From Bacillus sp. AFS098217 (GTDB lineage Bacteria; Bacillota; Bacilli; Bacillales; Bacillaceae_G): DNA of 48,031 nt. The notes under the pieces are model-generated. The model was not told where the DNA came from. It ran no database searches and was given only the letters and a program-made list of their open reading frames with translations. Each line of letters begins with the position of its first letter. Positions within the stretch are counted from its first letter, which is position 1. The stretch lies in the NCBI RefSeq assembly GCF_002551815.1, contig NZ_NVPR01000002.1, positions 1 to 48,031 on the forward strand, in the 5' to 3' direction. Below, piece after piece: positions 25,169 to 35,400 of this stretch. The translations under genes were made by a program, and so were the position numbers.

Positions 25169-27592
25169 ATGCAAGCAGAGAAGTTTCATGACCTCCCGCT
25201 TGAAGACGTGTTAGGTGATCGCTTTGCACGTTACAGTAAATATATTATTCAAGATCGCGCGCTTCCAGATGCGCGTGACGGTTTAAAACCGGTACAACGC
25301 CGTATTTTATACTCAATGTATGTAGAAGGAAACGTACATGATAAACCGTTCCGTAAATCAGCTAAAACAGTTGGTAACGTTATTGGTAACTATCATCCAC
25401 ATGGTGATTCCTCTGTATATGAGGCGATGGTACGTTTAAGCCAAGATTGGAAAGTGCGTAACGTATTGGTTGAAATGCACGGAAATAATGGTAGTGTTGA
25501 TGGTGACCCAGCGGCAGCGATGCGTTATACAGAAGCTCGTTTATCGCCAATTGCCTCTGAGTTACTGCGTGATATCGACAAAGAAACAGTGGAATTTGTA
25601 GCAAACTTTGATGATACAAGTGAAGAACCAGTTGTACTGCCAGCAATGTTCCCGAATCTATTAGTAAATGGTTCAACAGGGATTTCAGCTGGTTACGCAA
25701 CAGAAATTCCACCGCATCATCTTGGTGAAGTTATTGATGCTACAATGATGCGTATCGATAAGCCAAATAGTTCTGTAGATGATCTATTAACAGTTATTAA
25801 AGGACCTGATTTCCCAACAGGTGGTATTATTCAAGGGATTGATGGAATAAAAAAAGCGTATGAAACAGGGAAAGGGAAAGTCATCATTCGCGGAAAAGCA
25901 GAAGTTGAAACAATTCGCGGTGGCAAACAGCAAATCGTTATTACAGAAATTCCATATGAAGTAAACAAGGCGAATCTAGTCAAAAAAATGGACGAATTAC
26001 GTTTAGATAAAAAACTAGATGGAATAGCCGAGGTTCGTGATGAAACGGATCGTACAGGTCTTCGTATTGTTGTGGAATTGAAAAAAGAGGCAAATGCTGA
26101 AGGGATTTTAAATTATTTATATAAAAATACGGATTTACAAATCCCTTATAACTTTAATATGGTAGCCATTAACAATCGTCGCCCAACACTTATGACATTA
26201 CCGAAAATTTTAGATGCGTATATTGGGCATCAAAAAGAAGTTGTTACACGTCGTTCGGAGTATGAGTTGCGAAAAGCGGAAAATCGCCAACATATCGTAG
26301 CGGGTTTAATGAAAGCATTATCGATTTTAGATGAGGTTATTGAGACAATTCGAGCATCTAAAGATAAACGTGATGCGAAAAATAATTTAAGTGCAACATT
26401 TGGATTTACAGAAGCGCAAGCAGAAGCAATTGTATCTCTGCAACTGTATCGTTTAACAAATACAGATATTACCGCACTAGAAAAAGAAGCAGAAGAACTA
26501 GAAAAGAAAATTGCAGAATTACAAGCGATTTTACAAAGTGAGAAAAGGCTTCTTCAAGTCATCAAAGCAGATTTAAAGAGAGTAAAGAAAACGTATAGTG
26601 ATAATCGTCGTGCTGTCATTGAAGAAGAGATTGAAGAAATTAAAATTGATGTGGAAGTTATGATTCCACAAGAAGATGTCATCGTTACTGTAACGAAAGA
26701 AGGGTATGTGAAACGAACAGGATGGCGTTCACATAATGCATCGAACGGAAAAGACTTCGGTATGAAAGAGGGTGACATCTTACTGGAACGTTTCGATACA
26801 AATACAACAGAAACAATTCTGTTATTTACGAATAAAGGAAATTATATTTATCTTCCAGTGTACGAGATGCCGGATATTCGTTGGAAAGACTTAGGACAGC
26901 ACGTTGCAAATATTGTTTCACTTGAACGAGATGAGACCTTAATTTGGGCAACCGTTGTACCGAACTTTGAGGAAGAAAAACGTTTTGTTGTGTTTGTTAC
27001 GCGAAATGGTATGATTAAGAAAACGGAACTAAATCAGTATAAAGTTCAGCGCTATTCAAGAGCGTTTGTTGCCGTAAACTTGAAAAAAGATGATGAAGTT
27101 GTAGATGTATTTGCAACAGATGGAACAAGTGATATTATTCTTGCAACACACGGTGCATATGCACTTATTTTCAATGAAGAAGAAGTAAGTCCAGTTGGTG
27201 TAAGAGCAGCTGGTGTAAAGGGAATTAACTTAAAAGAAGATGATTATGTTGCTTCTGGTAAACCGTTAAATGGTGAAAAAGATCAACTGATCCTCGTAAC
27301 GCAGCGAGGCGCAGTTAAACGATTAAAAGCCTCCGAAATTGAAAAATCAACAAGAGCGAAGCGGGGACTTGTAATTTTTAAAGAGCTAAAGCGTAATCCA
27401 TATCGCATTGTCGGTATTGAAATTGTTCGGGATGATGAACTTGTTTACATGAAAACAGAGAAACATGTTGTAGAAGAAATAGATCCAAAAGCGTTTCGTA
27501 ATAAAGACCGGTATAGTAACGGTAGTTTAGTCTTAGATGTTAGTGATACTGGTGAAGTGGTTGAGACGTGGACGAAAAAGCGGATAGAGTGA
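25169..27592 (+). CDS. parC: DNA topoisomerase IV subunit A
   Basis: 807 residues. The DNA breakage-reunion subunit: winged-helix domain with [20 protein letters not shown], catalytic Tyr in [12 protein letters not shown], coiled coil around residues 420-490, and a C-terminal beta-pinwheel with [11 protein letters not shown]-type repeats. The quinolone-resistance region has the wild-type Ser and Glu (DSSVYE), so no resistance change is visible there. An AGGTGG ribosome site overlaps the parE end; the two are an operon. Confidence 0.96.
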   Translation: MQAEKFHDLPLEDVLGDRFARYSKYIIQDRALPDARDGLKPVQRRILYSMYVEGNVHDKPFRKSAKTVGNVIGNYHPHGDSSVYEAMVRLSQDWKVRNVLVEMHGNNGSVDGDPAAAMRYTEARLSPIASELLRDIDKETVEFVANFDDTSEEPVVLPAMFPNLLVNGSTGISAGYATEIPPHHLGEVIDATMMRIDKPNSSVDDLLTVIKGPDFPTGGIIQGIDGIKKAYETGKGKVIIRGKAEVETIRGGKQQIVITEIPYEVNKANLVKKMDELRLDKKLDGIAEVRDETDRTGLRIVVELKKEANAEGILNYLYKNTDLQIPYNFNMVAINNRRPTLMTLPKILDAYIGHQKEVVTRRSEYELRKAENRQHIVAGLMKALSILDEVIETIRASKDKRDAKNNLSATFGFTEAQAEAIVSLQLYRLTNTDITALEKEAEELEKKIAELQAILQSEKRLLQVIKADLKRVKKTYSDNRRAVIEEEIEEIKIDVEVMIPQEDVIVTVTKEGYVKRTGWRSHNASNGKDFGMKEGDILLERFDTNTTETILLFTNKGNYIYLPVYEMPDIRWKDLGQHVANIVSLERDETLIWATVVPNFEEEKRFVVFVTRNGMIKKTELNQYKVQRYSRAFVAVNLKKDDEVVDVFATDGTSDIILATHGAYALIFNEEEVSPVGVRAAGVKGINLKEDDYVASGKPLNGEKDQLILVTQRGAVKRLKASEIEKSTRAKRGLVIFKELKRNPYRIVGIEIVRDDELVYMKTEKHVVEEIDPKAFRNKDRYSNGSLVLDVSDTGEVVETWTKKRIE

Positions 27593-27630
27593 ACCGTTAA
27601 TTCATATTAAAAATATTTAACTTATTAGAG

Positions 27631-27668
27631 AAAGGCATGCTTCATAGGGACATGCCTTTCTTTTTTTT
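27631..27668 (+). terminator. Terminator of parEC
   Basis: AAAGGCATG pairs with CATGCCTTT, followed by a long T run. Confidence 0.85.
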
Positions 27669-27780
27669 GTAGTAAAAAATGTAATCCAATCAAACAGAAG
27701 TAGTGAAGCAAAAAGTTAGGTCTATAAAAGAAAACTTGTTATAATAATTATGAAATCGTTCTCATACATGGAGGAAATAT

Positions 27781-28809
27781 ATGAAAAGAATAGGTGTAGG
27801 GATTGTAGGATTTGGATTTTCTAGTACGACATTTCACATCCCTTTATTACAAACGATTGATGAATATGATATTCGTGCGATTGTCTCATCGAAAGAAGAG
27901 GTAGTGAAACAAGCGTTACCAACTGTGCATGTTGTTCATACGATTGGAGAATTAGTAAAGCGAGACGACATTGATCTTGTTGTCATTACATCGCCAAATA
28001 CAACACATTTTCCCTTTGTAAAAGAGGCTATTGTACATGGGAAACATGTTGTTGTAGAAAAACCATTTGTTGTTTCAACTGAAGAGGGAGAAGAACTCAT
28101 TGCCTTGGCGAAAAAACATGATGTAGTTGTGAGTGTATATCATAACCGTCGTTTTGATAATGATTTCTTAACAATAAAGAGGGCAATTGAAGAAAAAGAA
28201 ATTGGAAATGTGTATACATATGAAGCGCATTTTGATCGCTTCCGTCCTCATGTGCGTGATCGCTGGCGTGAAAAGAATTTACCGGGGTCAGGGATTTTAT
28301 ATGATTTAGGATCACATTTGATTGACCAAGTATTACATCTATTTGGTAAACCAGATGCTGTTAGTGCAGATGTAGTAAAACAACGACCTGGAGCAGAAAC
28401 CGATGATTATTTCCATATTGTACTTCACTATGGAGTGAAACGAATTATTTTACATAGTAGTAGTTACGTAAAACATGCAGGACCACACTTTCATGTCCAT
28501 GGAGATAAAGGCTCAATTGTGAAATACGGTATGGATTCACAGGAAGAGCAATTGAAATCTGGTATGAAGCCAGGTGATATAGGATATGGAGAAGATCCTG
28601 AAAGTAATTTTGCAGTTTTAGAAACAGAAGAAGTAGTAAAACGTATTCCGACAGAAGTGGGTTGCTATGAAATGTATTACATAGGCATTCGAGATAGTAT
28701 ATTACATGGCGTGCAACCTCCTGTTACAGCTGAAGAAGGTTTACAAGTCATCCGGCTCATTCAATTAGCGATTAAAAGTAGTGAAACGGGTAGAGTTATC
28801 TCGCTATAA
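27781..28809 (+). CDS. Gfo/Idh/MocA family NAD(P)-dependent oxidoreductase (inositol dehydrogenase-like)
   Basis: 342 residues. The N-terminal Rossmann fold begins VGIVGFGFSSTTFHIPLL, followed by the family motif VVEKPFVVS (catalytic-site Lys) and YHNRRFDNDF. The C-terminal sheet domain has GSGILYDLGSHLIDQ with the catalytic His. It is close in pattern to YvaA/IolW scyllo-inositol dehydrogenases, but the true substrate is uncertain. A GGAGG ribosome site precedes ATG. Monocistronic. Confidence 0.88.
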   Translation: MKRIGVGIVGFGFSSTTFHIPLLQTIDEYDIRAIVSSKEEVVKQALPTVHVVHTIGELVKRDDIDLVVITSPNTTHFPFVKEAIVHGKHVVVEKPFVVSTEEGEELIALAKKHDVVVSVYHNRRFDNDFLTIKRAIEEKEIGNVYTYEAHFDRFRPHVRDRWREKNLPGSGILYDLGSHLIDQVLHLFGKPDAVSADVVKQRPGAETDDYFHIVLHYGVKRIILHSSSYVKHAGPHFHVHGDKGSIVKYGMDSQEEQLKSGMKPGDIGYGEDPESNFAVLETEEVVKRIPTEVGCYEMYYIGIRDSILHGVQPPVTAEEGLQVIRLIQLAIKSSETGRVISL

Positions 28810-28811
28810 TT

Positions 28812-28841
28812 AAAAAAGACACGATTTCGTGTCTTTTTTGC
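28812..28841 (+). terminator. Rho-independent terminator
   Basis: AAAAAGACACGA, TT loop, TCGTGTCTTTTTTG. Confidence 0.85.
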
Positions 28842-28999
28842 TTTCGAAAATGAAATATATGTTCCATTCTTATTTTCTTTAAACACTTTATATGTTAATG
28901 TGCTTACTGATACTTTGAATATTTGCCTGCAGCTTATACAGGTTAATTTGTTGTGACATATGAATTTTCATTTAAATGAAAGATAATCGATGTGAAAAA

Positions 29000-29617
29000 T
29001 TATTTTAATTTGTATAAATTAGTTGTATCTTCAGGGTTAGAAAGCCCATAAAAAAACATCGTAACAATATCTTGTATATGTTTTTCACGATCTCCTTCTA
29101 ACAATTGTACCCCATAATCATCGCCTAGTTTACTAAACATTTGAATGTATAGTAAAATCATTTCTTTTGAAAGGTTAGGATTAATTTCATTTTTACGTTG
29201 TGCATTTTCTAATAGTTCTAAAAACCAGGGCAGGACTGTTTCGTTTTGATAACGATATATAAATTCGCGAAGTTCTGGGTCTTTTTGGATGACTTGCAAC
29301 AGCATGTCAGGATGAAATAACCCGCCACTTTCCATTTTTCTAACGATCATTTTATGCATCATTTCATGAAAAGGTATGTTTTCTGATGCTAGCTCTTGAT
29401 AGTATTGGAATTCAGTTGTCGCAAATTCTTGAATAAGTTCTCTAAAAAGAGCGTCTTTACTCCCAAAATGATTATAAATCGTCACCTGAGATACTTTCGC
29501 TTCTTTTGCAATATCCTCTATTTTTACTTCGTTAAATCCACGTTCTGAAAATAATAACAATGCAGCGTCTTTAATGGCGCGTTTTTTCTTTTCTTTCACT
29601 TTTTCAAACCCGTTCAA
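29000..29617 (-). CDS. TetR/AcrR family transcriptional regulator
   Basis: 205 residues. The N-terminal helix-turn-helix is typical: IKDAALLLFSERGFNEVKIE, then IAKEAKVSQVTIYNHFGSKD. The C-terminal ligand domain is diverse. TTG 29617 has an AGGTGAGGTG ribosome site; an in-frame TTG at 29644 lies before it. It is divergent from the ABC exporter genes with two matching operators between, so it probably represses both itself and the exporter until an inducer binds. Confidence 0.9.
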   Translation of the reverse strand: MNGFEKVKEKKKRAIKDAALLLFSERGFNEVKIEDIAKEAKVSQVTIYNHFGSKDALFRELIQEFATTEFQYYQELASENIPFHEMMHKMIVRKMESGGLFHPDMLLQVIQKDPELREFIYRYQNETVLPWFLELLENAQRKNEINPNLSKEMILLYIQMFSKLGDDYGVQLLEGDREKHIQDIVTMFFYGLSNPEDTTNLYKLK

Positions 29618-29667
29618 TACAATCACCTCACCTAAAATATACAAGAAAATAAAGATGAAAACAATAA

Positions 29668-29767
29668 TTTTGAAATATAGACTTATAAAAATTTCAAAAA
29701 ATTGTTGCTAATATAATTGGAGAGGAGTACAATGATTTTGAAATATACAACATAAAATATTTCAAAA
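29668..29767. promoter_or_regulatory. Two identical TetR-type operators flanking the exporter promoter
   Basis: TTTTGAAAT-N14-ATTTCAAAA occurs at 29668-29699 and again at 29736-29767, same arms and same spacing, start-to-start 68 bp. TATAAT at 29712-29717 lies between them. Operator 1 covers the -35 region and operator 2 the early transcribed region. Confidence 0.75.
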
Positions 29768-29781
29768 AATGAGGTGGAATA

Positions 29782-30675
29782 ATGATTTCAGTCCAAAATA
29801 TCACAAAACAATTTTCAAATGGGAAAGGCTTATTTGATATTACCTTTCAAGTAAAAGAAGGTGAAGTTTTCGGCTATCTAGGGCCTAATGGTGCAGGGAA
29901 ATCAACAACGATTCGTAATTTAATGGGATTTATAAAGCCAACAGCTGGCCATGCAGAAATTTTCGGATTAGACTGCTGGAATGACGCTGCGAAAATCCAA
30001 AGGGAAGTTGGTTACTTGCCAGGGGAAATTTCTTTTATAGAAGGAATGAATGGATTAGAATTTTTAAAACTAATGCAAGGTATGCGAGGATTGAAAGAAA
30101 CAAAACGGCGTGATGAGCTTATTGAAAGATTGCAATTTGATGTGAAAACACCGATTCGAAAAATGTCTAAAGGGATGAAGCAAAAGGTGGGCATTGTTGC
30201 TGCATTTATGCATAATCCAGAAGTGTTAATTTTAGATGAACCAACATCAGGATTAGACCCACTTATGCAGCAAACTTTTATTGATTTAATACTAGAAGAA
30301 AAACAAAAAGGAAAGACAATCCTTATGTCGTCACATATTTTTACAGAAATCGAGCGGACATGTGACCGAGTAGCAATTATTAAAGACGGGCGTCTTGTAA
30401 CAGTTGAAAATATTCATGATTTACAGGGTATGAGAAGACAGGTAATGGATGTAACAGTGTCCTCTCAAGAGGAAATGCGGTCTTTACAAAAGACAAATTT
30501 ACAATTTGAAACGGTGAAGGGGAATACAGCATCCGTTATTGTGCAGGGGAATTATCAGGAAGTATTACAAATACTCGCGCAATACAATGTAAAAGCACTT
30601 CAAACGAGAGCGATGGATTTGGAACATTTATTTATGCATTATTATGATGCGAAAGAGGGTGCAAAACATGAATAA
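29782..30675 (+). CDS. ABC transporter ATP-binding protein
   Basis: 297 residues. Walker A GPNGAGKST, Walker B VLILDEPTSGLDP and switch His in MSSHIF. The signature motif is MSKGMKQK instead of LSGGQ, a form seen in drug and bacteriocin exporters of the YhcH/BcrA kind. The C-terminal 80 residues are a regulatory extension. A GAGGTGG ribosome site precedes ATG 29782. It overlaps the permease gene by 8 bp. Likely an exporter for a toxic compound or lipid, under the adjacent TetR regulator. Confidence 0.93.
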   Translation: MISVQNITKQFSNGKGLFDITFQVKEGEVFGYLGPNGAGKSTTIRNLMGFIKPTAGHAEIFGLDCWNDAAKIQREVGYLPGEISFIEGMNGLEFLKLMQGMRGLKETKRRDELIERLQFDVKTPIRKMSKGMKQKVGIVAAFMHNPEVLILDEPTSGLDPLMQQTFIDLILEEKQKGKTILMSSHIFTEIERTCDRVAIIKDGRLVTVENIHDLQGMRRQVMDVTVSSQEEMRSLQKTNLQFETVKGNTASVIVQGNYQEVLQILAQYNVKALQTRAMDLEHLFMHYYDAKEGAKHE

Positions 30676-31474
30676 ACAGCTGTTTTTAGCTAGCTTTAAA
30701 GAAAATTCAAAAAGTATATGGAGTTATGCGATTGGTGCGGCTCTTTATTTATGGTTGTTAATTTGGATATTTCCATCGCTCGTATCCGCAAAAGGGTTAA
30801 ATGAACTAATAGGTGCTATGCCAGAGAGTGTGAAAAAAATAGTTGGTATGGAAACTTCGATTCAAAATGTAAGTCAGTTTTTAGCGGGTGAATACTATGG
30901 CATGTTGTTTATTATCATTTTGACGATTTTTAGTGTAACAGTTGCGACGCACTTAATGGCTCGTTATGTAGATAAAGGAGCGATGGCATATTTACTTGCA
31001 ACACCTGTATCTAGAGTGAAGATTGCAATAACACAAGCGGTAGTTCTTATTCTTGGGTTACTGATTATTACACTTGCTACGTACGGAGCTGGTGTATTAG
31101 GAGCAGAATGGTTCTTAAAAGACAATAATCTAAATCAAGAATTATTTTTCAAGATGAATTTAGTAGGAGGACTTGTATTTTTAGTAGTCAGTGCCTATTC
31201 ATTTCTATTTTCTTGTCTATGTAATGATGAAAGAAAAGCTCTTAGCTATTCAGCAAGTCTAACCATTTTATTTTATGTATTAAATATGGTGGGGAAATTA
31301 AGTGATAAGCTAGAATGGATGAGAAATATATCATTATTCTCACTGTTCCGTCCAGAAGAAATTGTGGCAGGAACGTATAACATATGGCCGGTGAGTATTG
31401 GGTTAACTTGCGGTGCAATTGTTATTTTTATAGTAGCGATTGTGTCCTTTAAGAAGAGAGATTTGCCATTATAA
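30668..31474 (+). CDS. ABC transporter permease (ABC-2 type)
   Basis: 268 residues with six hydrophobic helices and the ABC-2 layout (N-terminal helix, large outer loop, LLATPVSRVKI coupling region). It pairs with the preceding ATPase. ATG 30668 (MNKQLFLASF) has a GAGGGTG ribosome site; an ATG at 30644 in frame lies inside the ATPase gene without one. Substrate unknown. Confidence 0.9.
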   Translation: MNKQLFLASFKENSKSIWSYAIGAALYLWLLIWIFPSLVSAKGLNELIGAMPESVKKIVGMETSIQNVSQFLAGEYYGMLFIIILTIFSVTVATHLMARYVDKGAMAYLLATPVSRVKIAITQAVVLILGLLIITLATYGAGVLGAEWFLKDNNLNQELFFKMNLVGGLVFLVVSAYSFLFSCLCNDERKALSYSASLTILFYVLNMVGKLSDKLEWMRNISLFSLFRPEEIVAGTYNIWPVSIGLTCGAIVIFIVAIVSFKKRDLPL

Positions 31475-31482
31475 ATCGCGGT

Positions 31483-31527
31483 AACAAGATAAAAAGTCCA
31501 CTAACCAAGTGGGCTTTTTATCTTGTT
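31483..31527. terminator. Long terminator hairpin after the ABC operon
   Basis: AACAAGATAAAAAG(T)CCACT pairs with the mirrored sequence ending TCTTGTT; near-perfect, about 19 bp. Confidence 0.85.
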
Positions 31528-31560
31528 GTCTTAGAAAAAAGGGGATTTCAAAAAATTGTG

Positions 31561-31629
31561 ATGACTGTTATTAAAATATTAGCTGTCTTTTTTGTGATTG
31601 GTATATATTTAATGTTTGCTCTTGTTTAA
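31561..31629 (+). CDS. Candidate 22-residue hydrophobic micropeptide
   Basis: MTVIKILAVFFVIGIYLMFALV spans one membrane helix with a Lys near its N-terminus. It is closed by its own terminator at 31642. The ribosome site (AAAAGGGG ending 31544) is rather far; a GTG at 31558 is 3 nt nearer. It may be a genuine small membrane protein or chance. Confidence 0.35.
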   Translation: MTVIKILAVFFVIGIYLMFALV

Positions 31630-31641
31630 GAGGGAGGGTCT

Positions 31642-31673
31642 AAGTAGGCAGCTATTAAGCTGGCTACTTTTTT
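31642..31673 (+). terminator. Terminator after the micropeptide ORF
   Basis: AAGTAGGCAGCT with AGCTGGCTACTT (one mismatch), then a T run. Confidence 0.7.
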
Positions 31674-31872
31674 AGATGTGATCTAGAATTTATAAAATAA
31701 TTAAGTATGTCATTATTTTATAATTAATATATACTATTTTCAAAAACGTCATAATAGTGTAACATAATATTGTGGTTTGAACTGAGTAACAAGGGGGCCT
31801 ATAAAAAGTTATATTCTATAATCGGTTTATGTAATTAAAGGGGAAATGAACAAAACAGGGGAGTCTAGACAG

Positions 31873-33135
31873 ATGAGAATTGTAAAGAATTTAACATTCC
31901 AAGTTATTGTGGCAATTATTTGCGGTATTGCAGTAGGAGCAATTTGGCCTAGTGTGGGGCAACAAATGAAGCCGATTGGTGACACGTTTATTAATATGAT
32001 TAAGATGATCATTGCACCAATTATATTTTTAACGATTGTACTTGGCATTGCGAGTATGGGAAGTATGAAAAAAGTAGGGCGTGTTGGTGGAAAAGCGTTA
32101 TTATATTTTGAAATTGTTACAACTTTTGCTCTTTTAATTGGTATTATAGTAGCGAATGTAGTACGTCCTGGTGATGGTTTAGACCCTTCTAAACTAAAGG
32201 GCGGTGATGTGTCACAATATGTGCAAAGTGGTCAGGAAATGAAATGGGTTGATTTCTTTTTACATATTGTACCGTCTAACATGTTTGAAGCATTTGCAAA
32301 AGGGGATATTTTACAAGTATTGTTCTTTTCTATTTTGTTTGGAGCAGGATTAACAATGCTTGGGAAAAATGGACAACCGGTTATTGATTTCTTTGATCGG
32401 TTATCTAAAGTCTTTTTTAATATTTTATCAATTGTTATGAAGTTAGCGCCACTTGGAGCGTTTGGTGGAATGGCATTTACAATTGGGAAATATGGTTTAA
32501 GTACATTAATTCCACTTGGAAAATTAATGATTTGTGTGTATGCAACAATGGCATTATTTGTACTAATCGTATTAAATATAATTTGTAAGTTATATAAATT
32601 TAGCTTATGGAAATATTTATCCCATATAAAAGAAGAGCTACTTATCGTACTTGGTACGTCATCGTCAGAATCAGTATTACCACGTATCATGACAAAAATG
32701 GAGCAGTTCGGGTGTTCAAAACCAGTAGTAGGTTTAGTCATTCCAACAGGGTATTCGTTTAACTTAGATGGAACAACAATCTATTTGTCAATGGCTACTA
32801 TATTTTTAGCGCAAGTCTTTCACATTGACCTTTCATTAGGTCAACAATTAACGATAATAGCTATTTTGTTAGTTACATCAAAAGGAGCGGCAGCGGTAAC
32901 AGGTGGCGGCTTTATTGTATTAGCTTCTACTTTATCTGCTATGAACGTAATTCCGTTAGAAGGATTAGCACTTTTATTAGGGGTAGATCGATTTATGTCA
33001 GAAGCACGTGCCATCGTAAATTTAATTGGGAATGGTATCGCAACTGTAGTTGTTGCAAAAAGTGAAAATGAATTTAATGAAGAGCAATATGAACAGGTCT
33101 TAAAAGGGATGCAAAAAGAAAAAATAGCAGGATAA
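31873..33135 (+). CDS. Dicarboxylate/amino acid:cation symporter (DctA/GltP family)
   Basis: A DAACS secondary transporter taking up C4-dicarboxylates or glutamate/aspartate with protons or sodium. Visible are hairpin-1 GTSSSESVLPRIM, TM7 GYSFNLDGTTIY (NxDGT motif) and hairpin-2 GGGFIVLASTL. The GTSSSES and YSFNLDGT forms are closer to DctA. ATG 31873 follows AGGGGAG at good spacing; ATG 31846 is in frame, but its GGGG lies only 2-3 nt before. Monocistronic with a terminator. Confidence 0.9.
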   Translation: MRIVKNLTFQVIVAIICGIAVGAIWPSVGQQMKPIGDTFINMIKMIIAPIIFLTIVLGIASMGSMKKVGRVGGKALLYFEIVTTFALLIGIIVANVVRPGDGLDPSKLKGGDVSQYVQSGQEMKWVDFFLHIVPSNMFEAFAKGDILQVLFFSILFGAGLTMLGKNGQPVIDFFDRLSKVFFNILSIVMKLAPLGAFGGMAFTIGKYGLSTLIPLGKLMICVYATMALFVLIVLNIICKLYKFSLWKYLSHIKEELLIVLGTSSSESVLPRIMTKMEQFGCSKPVVGLVIPTGYSFNLDGTTIYLSMATIFLAQVFHIDLSLGQQLTIIAILLVTSKGAAAVTGGGFIVLASTLSAMNVIPLEGLALLLGVDRFMSEARAIVNLIGNGIATVVVAKSENEFNEEQYEQVLKGMQKEKIAG

Positions 33136-33163
33136 AAAAGTCAGCAATGCTGACTTTTTTTGT
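33133..33163 (+). terminator. Rho-independent terminator
   Basis: AAAAAGTCAGCA, loop, TGCTGACTTTTTTT. Confidence 0.85.
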
Positions 33164-33359
33164 TTTTGTAAGAAAGGAATTTTAAAATTTATACATTTTT
33201 TATTAGTAATAATTTACAAGAGATTTATTTCGAAATGGAAAAAATAGTATAGAACCAACGTATATATAATACTGATGGAGAGTGTTATGTTATCTAGATG
33301 GGATTTTTATGAATATTACTGTAAAAAAATAATTTTTTTAAAATTTTCAATAATAATAC

Positions 33360-33415
33360 TTTACAAAATACAAAAAATTAGTAGAATAATAGTTAATAGA
33401 AATTTTCTGATTAAA
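33360..33415 (+). promoter_or_regulatory. Promoter and CodY-like box of peptide-binding gene 1
   Basis: TTTACA (33360-33365), 16 nt, TAGAAT (33382-33387), then AATTTTCTGATTAAA (33401-33415), 11 of 15 matches to the CodY consensus AATTTTCWGAAAATT, at about +8. The same arrangement precedes gene 2. A leader conserved among all three paralogs (TTTCTCAA...GGGAGGGTACA) follows. Confidence 0.5.
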
Positions 33416-33489
33416 CATATAAATATAAATAAAATTATCAGAAATTTCTCAATCTAGAAACGTACACGTAATTAGGGAGGGTACAGAAA

Positions 33490-35196
33490 GTGAAAAAGAA
33501 AAAGATGAAAAAACTAACAGCAGTCGTAGCACCAGTATTAGCAATGAGTGTGGCATTATCAGCATGTTCTACAGGTGGGGACAAAAAAACAAGTACAGAT
33601 TCAAGTAAGAACGACAATAAATCAGATGGTAAATTAGCAACGAAGCAAGTATTGAATCGTACAGAAAAACAAGAAATCCCAACAATGGATTCTTCCAAAT
33701 CAACAGATACGGTATCATCACAAATGCTTGGAAATACAATGGAAGGATTATATCGTCTTGATCAAAATAATAAGCCAATCCCAGCGGCGGCAGAGTCTAG
33801 CACGAAAAGCGAGGATGGCAAAAAATATACATTTAAGCTTCGAAAAGATGCAAAATGGTCAAATGGTGATCCAGTAACAGCAAAAGACTTCGTGTTTGCA
33901 TGGCAACGTTTATTAGATCCAAAGACAGCAGCAGAGTATGCATTTATTGCGTATCCATTAAAAAATGCAGAAGCAATTAATAAAGGACAAGCAGATGTAT
34001 CTACATTAGGTGCAAAAGCTGTGGATGATTATACGCTGGAAGTAGAATTAGAACAACCAGTGCCGTATTTCTTGAACTTAGTAGCATTTCCATCGTATTA
34101 CCCGTTAAATGAAAAAACGGTAAAAGAAAAAGGTGAGAAATACGGTTTAGAAGCAGATACAGTCGCTTACAACGGACCATTTACAATGGTTGAGTGGAAG
34201 CATGAACAAGGCTGGAAACTGAAGAAAAATGATAACTACTGGGATAAAAAGAATGTTAAGTTAGATGAAATTAACTTCAGCGTTGTAAAAGAGCCAGCGA
34301 CACTTGTAAACTTATATGATAGTGGTCAAGTTGACTTTGCATTATTAAAAGGGGAATTTGTTGATAAATATAGAGACAAAAAAGATGAGTTTGGTTCATA
34401 TGAGCAAACAAGTACGTATTTCTTAAGAATGAATGAAAACCGTAATGGACAAGATACACCATTAAAAAATAAAGATTTACGTGAAGCAATCGCGCTTTCT
34501 ATTGATAAAAAAGGTTTGGCTAATGTTATTTTAAATGATGGTTCAAAACCTGTAGATCAGCTTGTACCAAAAGGCTTGGCGGCAGGTCCTGATGGTAAAG
34601 ATTTCACAGAATCATTTAAAAATGGCTTGAAACACGATACGAAAAAAGCGGCAGCTGCTTGGGAAAAAGCGAAGAAAGAGCTTGGGAAAGACCAGATTAC
34701 AATTGAATTATTAAGCTATGATGATGGAACTGCAAAAAAAGTTGCTGACTATGCAAAAGATCAAATTGAGAAAAGTTTGAAAGGTGTAACAGTTAATATT
34801 AAAATTCAACCGTTTAAACAAAAGTTAAAACTAGAATCAGCAAAAGATTATGAACTCTCGTTTGCAGGTTGGAACCCAGATTATGCAGATCCAATGACAT
34901 TCTTAGACATGTTTGAAACAACAAGTAGTTACAACCAAATGGGTTATTCAAATCCAAAATATGATGATATCATTAAAAAAGGAAAAACTGAGTTGATGTC
35001 CGATGCGAAAAAACGTTGGGAAGAGATGGGGAAAGCTGAGAAAATGTTACTTGAAGAAGATGCAGCGATTGTACCGTTATATCAACGTGGGGATTCCTAT
35101 GTATTGCAACCAAATGTAAAAGGTGTTGTTCATCACAACATCAGCCCAGAATATAGCTTCAAATGGGCATATGTAACTGAAAAAGACGGAAAATAA
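33490..35196 (+). CDS. Oligopeptide ABC transporter substrate-binding lipoprotein 1 (OppA-like)
   Basis: 568 residues, solute-binding family 5. The signal peptide (KKMKKLTAVVAPVLAMSVAL) ends at lipobox LSAC; the Cys would be lipidated. Family features are GLYRLDQNNKPIPAAAES, RKDAKWSNGDPVTAKDFVFA, YNGPFTMVEWKHEQGWKLK and NPDYADPMTFLDMF. It delivers peptides to an Opp permease, important for nutrition and, in this group, uptake of PapR/Phr signal peptides. GTG 33490 is preceded by AGGGAGGG. It is the first of three tandem paralogs, each with its own promoter and terminator. No permease genes are in the window. Confidence 0.93.
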   Translation: MKKKKMKKLTAVVAPVLAMSVALSACSTGGDKKTSTDSSKNDNKSDGKLATKQVLNRTEKQEIPTMDSSKSTDTVSSQMLGNTMEGLYRLDQNNKPIPAAAESSTKSEDGKKYTFKLRKDAKWSNGDPVTAKDFVFAWQRLLDPKTAAEYAFIAYPLKNAEAINKGQADVSTLGAKAVDDYTLEVELEQPVPYFLNLVAFPSYYPLNEKTVKEKGEKYGLEADTVAYNGPFTMVEWKHEQGWKLKKNDNYWDKKNVKLDEINFSVVKEPATLVNLYDSGQVDFALLKGEFVDKYRDKKDEFGSYEQTSTYFLRMNENRNGQDTPLKNKDLREAIALSIDKKGLANVILNDGSKPVDQLVPKGLAAGPDGKDFTESFKNGLKHDTKKAAAAWEKAKKELGKDQITIELLSYDDGTAKKVADYAKDQIEKSLKGVTVNIKIQPFKQKLKLESAKDYELSFAGWNPDYADPMTFLDMFETTSSYNQMGYSNPKYDDIIKKGKTELMSDAKKRWEEMGKAEKMLLEEDAAIVPLYQRGDSYVLQPNVKGVVHHNISPEYSFKWAYVTEKDGK

Positions 35197-35204
35197 TATG
35201 AAAT

Positions 35205-35257
35205 AAAAAAGCATTTTTAAAGGTAGTTTATCTACTTTTAGAGATGCTTTTTTTTTT
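35205..35257 (+). terminator. Terminator of peptide-binding gene 1
   Basis: AAAAAAGCAT...GGTAG pairs with CTAC...ATGCTTTTTT with G-T pairs. The same hairpin, diverged, follows genes 2 and 3. Confidence 0.75.
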
Positions 35258-35400
35258 GCTAACAATGATGTTATCTGAAGAAAGTGTGATATGACAGCTT
35301 GCATATGTATAGGAATCATGAATCTTTCAAATCTGAGAAATGAGAACAAAATAAGAAGTTTAATAGAACCATATAGTAAAATGGAAATTATATATATATC

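Noticed and set aside
32232-32741. 169-codon minus-strand ORF inside the symporter gene
   Set aside because: Antisense shadow of a hydrophobic protein; no start signals.
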